Positions 35,513 through 43,912 of a DNA stretch of 64,000 nucleotides are shown piece by piece. The notes beneath the pieces are model-generated. The model did not search any database. It was not told where the DNA came from and worked only from the letters and a program-made list of their open reading frames with translations. A program made the translations under genes and the position numbers. Each line of letters starts with the position of its first letter. Positions within the stretch are counted from its first letter, which is position 1. The stretch spans positions 62,001-126,000 of the forward strand of contig NZ_CABPRV010000001.1 of the NCBI RefSeq assembly GCF_902459735.1, in the 5' to 3' direction. The DNA comes from Pandoraea capi (GTDB lineage: Bacteria > Pseudomonadota > Gammaproteobacteria > Burkholderiales > Burkholderiaceae).

Positions 35513-36532
35513 ATGAGCACCATGGATCGTCGCCACTTCATCAAAGTCGTGGCCGCAACATCGGCAGCCGCCGCTACGGGGTTGTATCAGACGCAGGCCC
35601 ACGCCGCCGAATTCACGCTGAAGTTCGCCAACAACCTGCCCGTCAGCCATCCGATGAACATCCGCGCCAAGGAGATGGCGCAGAAGATCGCGGAGCAGTC
35701 GAAGGGACGTATCGACTTCCAGATCTATCCGAACAACCAGCTCGGCTCGGACAGCGACATGCTGAGCCAGATCCGCTCCGGCGCGATCGATTACTTCACG
35801 CTCTCGCCGCTGATTCTCGGCACGCTCGTGCCGGCCGCGCAGATCTCGGGCGTGGGTTTCGCGTTCAAGGATTACAGCCAGGTGTGGGCGGCCATGGACG
35901 GCGGTCTCGGCGCGCACGTGCGCGGTCAGATCGCGAAGACCACGGTGTTCGCCTTCGACAAGATCTGGGAAAACGGTTATCGCCAGATCACCACGAGCAG
36001 CCGTCCGATCAACTCGCCGAACGATCTGAAGGGTCTGAAGATTCGCGTGCCCACGAGCCCGCTGTGGACGTCGATGTTCCGCGCGTTCGATTCGTCGCCC
36101 ACGTCGATCAACTTCGCCGAGGTCTATTCCGCCTTGCAGACGCACATCGTCGAAGCGCAGGAAAACCCGCTGGCGCTGCTGACCACGGCCAAGCTCTACG
36201 AAGTGCAGAAGTACGTGTCGATGACGAACCACATGTGGGACGGCTTCTGGTTCCTCGCCAACAAGCAGAAGTGGGACAAGCTGCCGAAGGACCTGCAGGA
36301 CATCGTGACCGCCAACGTGAATGCCGCCGCCGTCGCCCAGCGTGAGGACGTGCGCAAGCTCAATGAAGGCGTGACGGCCGAGCTCAAGCAGAAGGGTCTC
36401 GTGTTCAACGCACCGAACAACGAGCAGTTCCGCGACAAGCTGCGCGCCGCGGGCTTCTATGCCGAATGGCACAAGAAGTTCGGCGACGAAGCATGGGCCA
36501 TGCTGGAAAAGTACACAGGGAAGCTCGCGTAA
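35513..36532 (+). CDS. dctP: TRAP transporter solute-binding protein (DctP family)
   Basis: A 339-residue periplasmic binding protein. The N-terminus MDRRHFIKVVAATSAAAATGL looks like a twin-arginine signal, ending near AHAAEF. Family blocks include LKFANNLPVSHPMN, AGAIDYFTLSPLILG-like and LKGLKIRVPTSPLWTSMFRAF, and the carboxylate-binding Arg is in KIRVP. TAGGAG nine bases before ATG 35513 decides the start; ATG 35522 is possible. It delivers an organic acid to the DctQM protein encoded immediately after. Probably sigma-54 driven. Confidence 0.92.
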   Translation: MSTMDRRHFIKVVAATSAAAATGLYQTQAHAAEFTLKFANNLPVSHPMNIRAKEMAQKIAEQSKGRIDFQIYPNNQLGSDSDMLSQIRSGAIDYFTLSPLILGTLVPAAQISGVGFAFKDYSQVWAAMDGGLGAHVRGQIAKTTVFAFDKIWENGYRQITTSSRPINSPNDLKGLKIRVPTSPLWTSMFRAFDSSPTSINFAEVYSALQTHIVEAQENPLALLTTAKLYEVQKYVSMTNHMWDGFWFLANKQKWDKLPKDLQDIVTANVNAAAVAQREDVRKLNEGVTAELKQKGLVFNAPNNEQFRDKLRAAGFYAEWHKKFGDEAWAMLEKYTGKLA

Positions 36533-38410
36533 ATGGAAACGTTGACGATGACGGCCGAGCCGACGCACGCGCTCGCCCGCCTCTTCTGCCACGTCAACCG
36601 CGCGGTGATGAAAGTCACCGAAGCGGCTGCCGTGCTGCTGGTGGTGGCGGAAACTCTCATCCTGCTCGCGGGCGTGATCTCGCGTTACGGGTTCGACAAT
36701 CCGCTCACGTGGTCGGATGAGCTTGCGCAGATCCTTTTCATCTGGCTGTCGATGCTCGGCGCCGTGCTCGCCCTCGATCGGGGCGAACACATGCGTCTTT
36801 CCGCCATCGTCAACAAACTTCCCGCTGCATGGCGCGACTGGTTCCAGACCATGGCCGCGCTGACCGTGTGCGTGTTCGTCGCGCTGATCATCATGCCGGC
36901 GTACACGCATGCGATCGAACAGATGGACATCACCACGCCCGCCCTCGAAATTCCCGACGGCCTGCGTGCAGCAGCGCTGCCGGTGGGCGCCGCGCTGATG
37001 CTCATCGCGGCGATCTCGCGCATGGCACGCTGCTCCAGCCTGCGTCAGTTCGGGCTCGGCGTGCTGTTCGTCGCCGCGCTCGGCGCCGCGCTCTGGCTCG
37101 GGCGCCCCGCGCTCATCGCCATGGGCAACTACAACCTGCTCATCTTCTTCGTGCTGATCGTGGGCGCGTGCGTGGCGGGCGGCATTCCGATCGCCTTCGC
37201 GTTCGGCACGGCCACCCTCGCTTATCTCGCGCTCGTGACCGATGCCCCATTGCAGATCGTCGTGAGCCGCATGGACGAAGGCATGTCCGGGCTCGTGCTG
37301 CTGTCGGTGCCGCTGTTCGTGCTGCTCGGCGCGCTCATCGAAATGAGCGGAATGGCGCGCAGCCTGATCGAATTCATGGCCTCGCTGCTCGGCCACGTGC
37401 GCGGCGGCCTTCAGTACGTGCTGCTCGGGGCGATGTTCCTGGTGTCGGGCATCTCCGGTTCCAAGGCGGCCGACATGGCCGCCGTCGCCCCGGCGCTGTT
37501 CCCTGAGATGCAGCGACGCGGTTCGAAACAGGAAGACCTCGTCGCCCTGTTGTCCGCCACCGGCGCGATGACCGAGACGATCCCGCCGAGCCTCGTACTC
37601 ATCACCATCGGCGCCGTGTGCGGCGTGTCGATCACCGCACTGTTCGTCGGTGGCCTGCTGCCCGCCGTGATCGCCACGCTGGCCATCGTCGTGGTGTGCT
37701 TCGCCCGCTCGCGTAAGGAAGCGCCCAACGCCGCGCGTCGCGCACCGTGGAGCGTGATCGGCAAGACCTTCATCGTTGCGCTGCCCGCGCTGGCGCTGCC
37801 GATCCTCATCCGTACGGCAGTGATCGAAGGTGCAGCAACGGCCACGGAAGTGTCGACCATCGGCATCGCGTACACCATCGTGATCGGCCTGATCGTCCAC
37901 GCCTTCAAGAAACATCTGAACTTCAAGCGTCTCTATCCGCTGCTCACCGAGACCGCAGCCCTGTCCGGCGCGATCCTGCTGATCATCGGCATGGCCACCG
38001 CGATGGCATGGGCGCTCACGCAATCGGGCTTCTCGTCCAAGCTCGTCGGTCTGATGCACGGCGTGCCGGGCGGACAGGTCGGCTTCCTGCTCATCTCGAT
38101 GGTCGTGTTCATCGTGCTCGGCAGCGTGCTCGAAGGCATTCCCGCCATCGTGCTGTTCGGACCGCTCCTGTTCCCGGTCGCGCGCTCGCTCGGCATTCAC
38201 GACGTGCATTACGCCATGGTCGTGATCCTGTCGATGGGCATGGGCCTGTTCGCCCCGCCGCTCGGTGTCGGCTTCTACGCCGCGTGCGCCATCGGCAAGA
38301 CATCGCCCGACAAGGTCTTCAACCGGATGTGGACGTACATGGGGGCGCTGCTCATCGCGCTGCTCATCGTGGTCTTCATCCCCTGGATCTCGATCGGTTT
38401 CCTGAAGTAA
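36533..38410 (+). CDS. dctM: Fused TRAP transporter DctQ-DctM membrane subunit
   Basis: A 625-residue fusion. Residues 1 to about 165 form the four-helix DctQ part (SRYGFDNPLTWSDELAQILFIWLSMLGAVLALDRGEHM); the rest is the 12-helix DctM part (IPIAFAFGTATLAYLAL, VPLFVLLGALIEMSGMARSLIEF, PPSLVLITIGAVCGVSITALF, EGIPAIVLFGPLLFPVARSLGIHDVHYAMV). It drives sodium-coupled uptake of the DctP-bound acid. It starts on the base after the dctP stop. A GC-rich inverted repeat follows the gene. Confidence 0.95.
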   Translation: METLTMTAEPTHALARLFCHVNRAVMKVTEAAAVLLVVAETLILLAGVISRYGFDNPLTWSDELAQILFIWLSMLGAVLALDRGEHMRLSAIVNKLPAAWRDWFQTMAALTVCVFVALIIMPAYTHAIEQMDITTPALEIPDGLRAAALPVGAALMLIAAISRMARCSSLRQFGLGVLFVAALGAALWLGRPALIAMGNYNLLIFFVLIVGACVAGGIPIAFAFGTATLAYLALVTDAPLQIVVSRMDEGMSGLVLLSVPLFVLLGALIEMSGMARSLIEFMASLLGHVRGGLQYVLLGAMFLVSGISGSKAADMAAVAPALFPEMQRRGSKQEDLVALLSATGAMTETIPPSLVLITIGAVCGVSITALFVGGLLPAVIATLAIVVVCFARSRKEAPNAARRAPWSVIGKTFIVALPALALPILIRTAVIEGAATATEVSTIGIAYTIVIGLIVHAFKKHLNFKRLYPLLTETAALSGAILLIIGMATAMAWALTQSGFSSKLVGLMHGVPGGQVGFLLISMVVFIVLGSVLEGIPAIVLFGPLLFPVARSLGIHDVHYAMVVILSMGMGLFAPPLGVGFYAACAIGKTSPDKVFNRMWTYMGALLIALLIVVFIPWISIGFLK

Positions 38411-38445
38411 CGCCAACCCCTTAACGGTTTCGCGATATCACCGAC

Positions 38446-38477
38446 GGGCTCCGCCGCTTAAGCAGGCGGTGGAGCCC
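38446..38477 (+). terminator. Hairpin between TRAP genes and SDR gene
   Basis: GGGCTCCGCCGC and GCGGTGGAGCCC form a long stem with one G-T type mismatch around a short loop. No T-run follows, so it may act as a partial terminator or 3'-end stabiliser before the SDR gene at 38514. Confidence 0.5.
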
Positions 38478-38513
38478 GAGCTGTAACTGCCAGTAAATTT
38501 AGGAGTCCATAGC

Positions 38514-39269
38514 ATGACGGAGAAGGTAGCAGTAGTCACGGGCGGCGGCATGGGCATTGGTGCCGCCATCTGCGAACGATTGATCAAGGATGGCATGACC
38601 GTGGTCGTGGCCGATCTGAACGAAGGCGCGGCAACGGAGACGGCTGCAGCGCTCAGCGCAGCGGGTGGCCGCGCGTGGGCGCTGGGGATGAACGTGGGTG
38701 AGGAAGCGTCGATCGCCGACGGCTTTGCGCAGGTGGCGAAACGGTACGGACGGTGCGACGTGCTCGTCAACAATGCGGGCATCGCCAAGACGTTTCCGTT
38801 CCTGGACTATCCGCTCGAACACTGGCATCAGGTCATGGCCGTGAACCTCACGGGCACGCTGCTGTGCGGACAGCACGCCGCGCGGCTCATGCGCGAGCAG
38901 CGCTGGGGACGTATCGTCAATCTGGCATCGGTCGCGGGGATTCTGGCCAGCGCGGGTCGCACGGCTTACGGCACGTCGAAGGCGGCGGTGATCGGACTGA
39001 CGCGTCAGATGGCGATCGAACTCGCGCCGTTCGGCATCACTGCGAACGGCATCGCGCCGGGGCCGATCGACACGCCGCTGACCAAGGTGCTGCACTCGGA
39101 CATCTCGCGTCGTCACTATACCGAGACGACCCCGCTGGGGCGCTACGGGCAGCCGGGTGAAATCGCCGGTGCGGTGAGCTTTCTGGCGTCGGACGACGCC
39201 TCGTATGTGACCGGCCACATTCTGCCGGTCGACGGCGGCTTCGTGGCCGCCGGGATTCTGGAAATCTGA
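38514..39269 (+). CDS. SDR-family oxidoreductase (FabG-like)
   Basis: A 251-residue classical short-chain dehydrogenase. TGGGMGIGAAIC is the NAD(P) loop, NNAGIAKTFPF follows, catalytic Ser lies in NLASVAGILAS, and the YxxxK in AYGTSKAAV. AGGAG lies ten bases before ATG 38514. Its position after the TRAP genes suggests that it oxidises a hydroxy-acyl intermediate of the imported acid. Substrate unknown. Confidence 0.9.
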   Translation: MTEKVAVVTGGGMGIGAAICERLIKDGMTVVVADLNEGAATETAAALSAAGGRAWALGMNVGEEASIADGFAQVAKRYGRCDVLVNNAGIAKTFPFLDYPLEHWHQVMAVNLTGTLLCGQHAARLMREQRWGRIVNLASVAGILASAGRTAYGTSKAAVIGLTRQMAIELAPFGITANGIAPGPIDTPLTKVLHSDISRRHYTETTPLGRYGQPGEIAGAVSFLASDDASYVTGHILPVDGGFVAAGILEI

Positions 39270-39344
39270 GGGCGCGCTCGCGCCCCGGCTTTCCTCGTCT
39301 CAACGTCCCAACTCCCCCCATCATTCCCCCCACGCATGACGCGC

Positions 39345-40289
39345 TCAGCGCAGGCTGGTGTCCGGCAGATCGGGCACCAGCCGCGCGCCCGGCGCGCGCT
39401 GCATCTCCCGCCACACACTGCGCGCGTTCTCCACGAACGTTGCCACGCAGGGGTTGTGGTTGTCCCGGCTCCACAGCAGCGCCACCTCGGCCACAGGCGC
39501 GTTCCTGAGCGGCTTGAACACGGCGTTGCCCGAAGCACTGGCACTGCTCATCGACATCGGCACCATGGCCACGCCAAGGCCCTCTCCGACAAGGTTGATG
39601 ATCGTCTGCTGCAAGTTGGTCTCGAGACGGATGTGCGGCGAGAAGCCCGAGCGCCGGCAATGCGTGACAATCAGGTCGTACACGAGCGGCGCGATCTCGC
39701 GCGGAATGCTCACGAACGATTCTTCGGCGAGATGCTCGGCGTCGAGCACGCGCACCTTCGCGAGCGGGTGCGTGCGCGGAATGACCGCCACCATCTCCTC
39801 GCGAAACACCGTCGCCGTATCCAGCCCGGTCAGATCCTCCGGGCGGTACATGATGCCGACGTCCGTCTGCCCGGCCCGCACCGACTCCGCGAGCAGATTG
39901 GGCAGCGTTTCCGCCAGCTTCATGTCGACGCGTGAATACGCAGCGGCGTACGTCCGGGTAAGCGCCGGCAGGATGTTGTAGGCCGACGACATCATGAAGC
40001 CGACGGTGATCGCACCGTCCTCCCCTCGGCTGGCCGCCACGACATTGCGCCGCGCCCGGTCGACCGAATTGAGGATTTCCACCGCGTCCTGATAGAAGCG
40101 CGTGCCGGCCCGTGTGAGCCGCACGCTGCGATTCGTGCGCTCGAACAGTTGCACGCCCAGCTCGGCCTCCATCAACGCGATCTGACGCGATAGCGGCGGC
40201 TGCGAGATATGCAGTTGCTGGGCCGCGCGGCCGAAGTGAAGCGTCTGCGCGAGCACGACAAAGTACTGGAAATGGCGCAATTCGATCAT
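39345..40289 (-). CDS. LysR-family transcriptional regulator
   Basis: A 314-residue LTTR. The HTH is MIELRHFQYFVVLAQTLHFGRAAQQL, HISQPPLSRQIALME; the C-terminal effector domain begins GAITVGFMMSSAYNILPALTR, like CatR/BenM-type regulators of aromatic-acid genes. ATG 40289 gives the standard start. It is divergent from the sigma-54 activator and convergent with the SDR gene. Likely targets are the TRAP/thiolase island. Confidence 0.92.
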   Translation of the reverse strand: MIELRHFQYFVVLAQTLHFGRAAQQLHISQPPLSRQIALMEAELGVQLFERTNRSVRLTRAGTRFYQDAVEILNSVDRARRNVVAASRGEDGAITVGFMMSSAYNILPALTRTYAAAYSRVDMKLAETLPNLLAESVRAGQTDVGIMYRPEDLTGLDTATVFREEMVAVIPRTHPLAKVRVLDAEHLAEESFVSIPREIAPLVYDLIVTHCRRSGFSPHIRLETNLQQTIINLVGEGLGVAMVPMSMSSASASGNAVFKPLRNAPVAEVALLWSRDNHNPCVATFVENARSVWREMQRAPGARLVPDLPDTSLR

Positions 40290-40471
40290 TTGATACCCCA
40301 AAGGTATTATTGGCACATCAATATTGTATTGGATGTTATGACTCAGCGGTCGTATCCTGCATTGGCGGTTGGCCACCCGAGCCGGTCGCGACATAAAGAG
40401 ACGTCAGGAATCGCCAGGCCACAAGCCACCGACGGCGCCCCTTTCGTACCAATACGAGAAGGAGACAAGTC

Positions 40472-41803
40472 ATGCCCGCTCACCTAGCCGTAGCGCACGC
40501 CCCCGCTCGACCTGTCGGCCTCGCCAGCCCCCTCGGCGCCGCCAATGCGAATACCGTCGGTGCTGTCGGCACCGTCAACAACGTCAACACCGCCTTCAAC
40601 AACTTTGCCGCGCTCGCCGAGCGCATCGTACGTGTGCCTGCGGCCGCCCCCGCCCGCCCGGCACCGATGCATGCCCGGCATTTGCGCCCCGACTACCTCG
40701 ACATCGACGACCTGTGCGGCACCGACGCCCGCATGCGCGATCTGCTCGCGCGCGGCAAGCGCTTCGTTGACCGCGGTCTGCCGGTGCTGATTCTCGGCGA
40801 GACGGGCACCGGCAAGGAATTTCTCGCGCGGGCATTGCATGCGTACAGCGAACGTCGCGCGCAGGCCTTCGTCGCGATCAACACGGCATCGCTGCCGGAA
40901 CATCTGGTCGAGAGCGAGTTGTTCGGCTACCAGCGCGGCGCATTTTCGGGCGCATTGCCCGGCGGCATGAAAGGAAAACTGCAACAGGCCGACGGCGGCA
41001 CGCTGTTTCTCGATGAGATCGGCGACATGCCGCATGCGTTGCAAACGCGCTTGCTGCGCGTGCTGTCGGAGCGCGAGGTCACACCGCTGGGCGCAAGCCA
41101 GCCGGTCCCGGTCGATGTGCAACTGATCTGCGCGACCCATCAGGATCTCGCGAGTGCGGTCGCGCAAGGCACGTTCCGCGAAGATCTCTATTACCGGATC
41201 GCGGTCGGCGTGCTCACACTGCCCACGCTGCGTGAGCGCGACGACAAGACTGAATTGATTGCGCGCATGCTGTGCGACGAGTGGCCCGGACTGCGCGTCG
41301 ATCAGGCACTCTCGCGCGTGTCGCCGGATGCGCTCTCACGTTTGCTCTCACACCAATGGCCGGGCAATCTGCGTCAGATGCGCGCCGCGTTGCGTTATGC
41401 GTGCGCCGTGATGGGCGACGACGTGCTGTGCGCGAGCGATTTGCCGCCGGAGTGTCTGCAAGCCGGCGCGCTGCACTCGGCAACGTCGATGCGGATGACG
41501 CAAGCGTTATCTCGCGACGACGTGTTGCGCACGAAGGAACTTGGGGAAGGCAAGGATGCGAAGGATGTGAGCGCTGCATCGAAGGCGGTCGCACTGCATG
41601 CGGAATCCCTCACGCATGACGCTCATCACGACGCCGAACGCGAACGCATTCTGCAAGCGCTCGCCCAACATCGCTGGAACATTTCCGCCGCCGCGCGCAC
41701 GCTCGGCTTCTGCCGTGCGTCGTTGTATCGCAAGCTCAAGCAGTTGAGCATTCCCCACGTGCGAGATTGCGGCGAAGCCCTCACCACCGGCTATTACGCC
41801 TGA
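40472..41803 (+). CDS. Sigma-54-dependent Fis-family activator without sensor domain
   Basis: A 443-residue AAA+ activator. GETGTGKE (Walker A, 109-116), GAFSGA (156-161, the sigma-54 contact loop, Ser in place of Thr), GTLFLDE (Walker B, near 176-182) and a C-terminal Fis HTH (HRWNISAAARTLGFCRASLYRKLKQL) are visible. The first ~70 residues are a low-complexity Asn/Ala/Pro tail, with no GAF, PAS or receiver domain. AGGAG precedes ATG 40472. It resembles the AcoR group. The inverted repeats at 35088-35166 are natural candidate binding sites. Confidence 0.92.
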   Translation: MPAHLAVAHAPARPVGLASPLGAANANTVGAVGTVNNVNTAFNNFAALAERIVRVPAAAPARPAPMHARHLRPDYLDIDDLCGTDARMRDLLARGKRFVDRGLPVLILGETGTGKEFLARALHAYSERRAQAFVAINTASLPEHLVESELFGYQRGAFSGALPGGMKGKLQQADGGTLFLDEIGDMPHALQTRLLRVLSEREVTPLGASQPVPVDVQLICATHQDLASAVAQGTFREDLYYRIAVGVLTLPTLRERDDKTELIARMLCDEWPGLRVDQALSRVSPDALSRLLSHQWPGNLRQMRAALRYACAVMGDDVLCASDLPPECLQAGALHSATSMRMTQALSRDDVLRTKELGEGKDAKDVSAASKAVALHAESLTHDAHHDAERERILQALAQHRWNISAAARTLGFCRASLYRKLKQLSIPHVRDCGEALTTGYYA

Positions 41804-41837
41804 CGACACCTGCGCCAGTACGCTGAAAATCGCGGGC

Positions 41838-41866
41838 AAAAAAAAGCGCGGCCGATGAGGCCGCGC
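41838..41866. terminator. Hairpin after the sigma-54 activator gene
   Basis: GCGCGGCC-GATGA-GGCCGCGC (41846-41866) preceded by AAAAAAAA, which gives a U-tract only for leftward transcription. Rightward, the T-content after it is weak. Confidence 0.5.
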
Positions 41867-42652
41867 CAAGGTTTGGAGACTTTTCACTCAACGCAAAAGT
41901 CTACTTCTCGCGGAACGTAGTATAGGTCTGCATCCCGAAATCATTGTCATCATTCGACGCAATGAATTATTCGGTGACTCGCAATAGTCCGTAAAACCCC
42001 ATAAATAAAGCACTTTTCGGCACGCGATGCTTTCGTGCGCTTGCCAACATCTCCGATTTATCCCATTGCGCACGTGCACGCGTCATAGATGACAGCCACA
42101 TGGCAGCCATCCAACATGATGAGAAACGACACGCGCGATCGTCGTGATGAAGTGATGAGGTGAAACATCTCGTCATCGATGCGCGAGACGATGACTGTCA
42201 CAACATGCGATGGTTCGATGCGAGGCGTGCGCAATCATTCATGCGGCATGCTCACACACTCACGGAACCAAATCCGATCATGCGTGTCGCGCGCAAATTC
42301 AATGCTGGCAATGCTTCGCGCGCGCTTTCTTCTGCACATCACACTGTGTCCCAAGCGCAACACACATCGCTTGCACGGCGATTTCTCACCTACGCTTAAT
42401 CAAGCCAATCCCTTGTCAGGCAATGCTTTGGGACGTGTCTCGCAGATTCTTTTCATATCTGAAATAGATTCTTGCGGATTCTGAAATAGGCGGGAGTAGC
42501 GGTGACTCATACACTGCCCCCTGTCAACAGAGCAGTGCCGATAGCTGTTCGGGTCCGCGAGTGACGCATCGTCACCTCGACATGTTCTGTTTCGCCGCGT
42601 TCTGTTTACACGCGAATTCTGCGATTCGTGTCACGTTACTGGAGCTTAAACC
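41867..42652. other. Long AT-richer upstream region of porin
   Basis: No gene seen. GC is clearly lower than in flanking genes. Direct repeats occur: TCTGAAATAG twice (near 42458 and 42480) and GTTCTGTTT twice (near 42585 and 42600), plus CGAAT-TCTGC-GATTCG close to the start. Such a long leader suits a strongly regulated porin, for example an OmpR-type regulator or an antisense small RNA, but I cannot name one. Confidence 0.45.
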
Positions 42653-43816
42653 ATGAAAAAAACTCTTCTTGCCGCGGCCGTTGTCGGCGCGTTCTCGATG
42701 ACCGCGCACGCTCAAAGCAGCGTCACCCTGTACGGCTTGATCGACGCCGGCGTCGCTTACACGAGCAATTCGACGAACACGGTCGGTGCATCGGGTTCGA
42801 AGAACTTCCGTGCAACGAGCGGTCTGGTCAACGGCAGCCGTTGGGGCCTGAAGGGCTCGGAAGACCTGGGTGGCGGTAACAAGGCCATCTTCGTGCTGGA
42901 AAACGGTTTCTCGATCAACAACGGTAGCCTGGGCCAAAACAACCGCATGTTCGGTCGTCAAGCCTTTGTCGGCCTGCAGAACGATCGTTTCGGCGCTGTG
43001 ACCATCGGTCGTCAGTACGACTCCGTGGTTGACTACCTGGCACCGCTGACCCTGAACGGTTCGTCGTTCGGCGGCACGATCGCCTCGCACCCGTATGACA
43101 ATGACAACACGAACAACTCGTTCCGTGTTAACAACTCGGTCAAGTACTCGAGCGCCAACTACAACGGCCTGACGTTCGGCGGCCTGTATGGCTTCTCGAA
43201 CAAGGCTGGCGACTTCGCCAACAACCGTGCATTCAGCGCCGGCGTGAACTACGCAAACGGCCCGCTGACGGTGGCTGCTGCTTACTTGGAGCGTCAAGGC
43301 AATCCGGGTAACAACAACGGTAGCGGCGCTGTCGACACGTCGACCGGCGGCGATTCGATCTTCCAATCGTCGAAGCAACGCGTTTGGGGTATCGGTGGTA
43401 ACTACGCCTTCGGCCCGGCAACGGTCGGCCTGGTGTACACCCACACCCAACTGCAAGGTCTGACGGGCCTGAACTACAACAGCACCGCTGTGTCGTTCGC
43501 CAACGACGGCCTGAAGTTCGACAACTTCGAAGTCAACGGTCGCTACATGCTGACCCCGGCAGTCTCGCTGTCGGCCGCGTACACGTACACGATGGCCAAG
43601 CAAGATTCGACGGACAAGAAGCCGAAGTTCCACACCGTGACGCTGCAAGCTGACTACCGTCTGTCGAAGCGCACCGATGTGTACCTGACGGGTTCGTACC
43701 AGCACATCTCCGACAACGAAGGTACTGGCCTCGCAGCCGGTGTCGGCGCTGCCGGCGGTATGTCGTCGACCAGCTCGCAAACCGTCGTCGGCACGGGTAT
43801 CCGTCACCGCTTCTAA
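42653..43816 (+). CDS. Gram-negative trimeric porin (Burkholderia OmpC type)
   Basis: A 387-residue outer-membrane beta-barrel. Signal peptide MKKTLLAAAVVGAFSMTAHA is followed by the mature start QSSVTLYGLIDAGVAYTSN; 16-strand porin features include SRWGLKGSEDLGGGNKAIF, RQAFVGLQNDRFGAVTIGRQYD and the terminal GIRHRF with final Phe for assembly. Codon use is markedly biased (CTG, GGT, AAC, CGT), as in very highly expressed genes. GGAG lies ten bases before the ATG. Confidence 0.96.
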   Translation: MKKTLLAAAVVGAFSMTAHAQSSVTLYGLIDAGVAYTSNSTNTVGASGSKNFRATSGLVNGSRWGLKGSEDLGGGNKAIFVLENGFSINNGSLGQNNRMFGRQAFVGLQNDRFGAVTIGRQYDSVVDYLAPLTLNGSSFGGTIASHPYDNDNTNNSFRVNNSVKYSSANYNGLTFGGLYGFSNKAGDFANNRAFSAGVNYANGPLTVAAAYLERQGNPGNNNGSGAVDTSTGGDSIFQSSKQRVWGIGGNYAFGPATVGLVYTHTQLQGLTGLNYNSTAVSFANDGLKFDNFEVNGRYMLTPAVSLSAAYTYTMAKQDSTDKKPKFHTVTLQADYRLSKRTDVYLTGSYQHISDNEGTGLAAGVGAAGGMSSTSSQTVVGTGIRHRF

Positions 43817-43863
43817 TCAAGGCGGCGTGAACACCGGGGTAGTGATCCGGTGTTCCTGACATG

Positions 43864-43895
43864 AAAATGGCAGCCCTCGGGCTGCCATTTTTTTT
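43864..43895 (+). terminator. Intrinsic terminator after porin
   Basis: AAAATGGCAGCC-CTCG-GGCTGCCATTTT followed by T's; strong rho-independent terminator. Confidence 0.93.
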
Positions 43896-43912
43896 ATGGT
43901 GCGGTGAATCGA

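Noticed and set aside
35456-38416. A 986-codon open frame on the minus strand
   Set aside because: It is antisense to dctP and dctQM, rich in His/Arg/Asp as expected from a mirrored high-GC gene, with no family match; the TRAP genes on + are clear.
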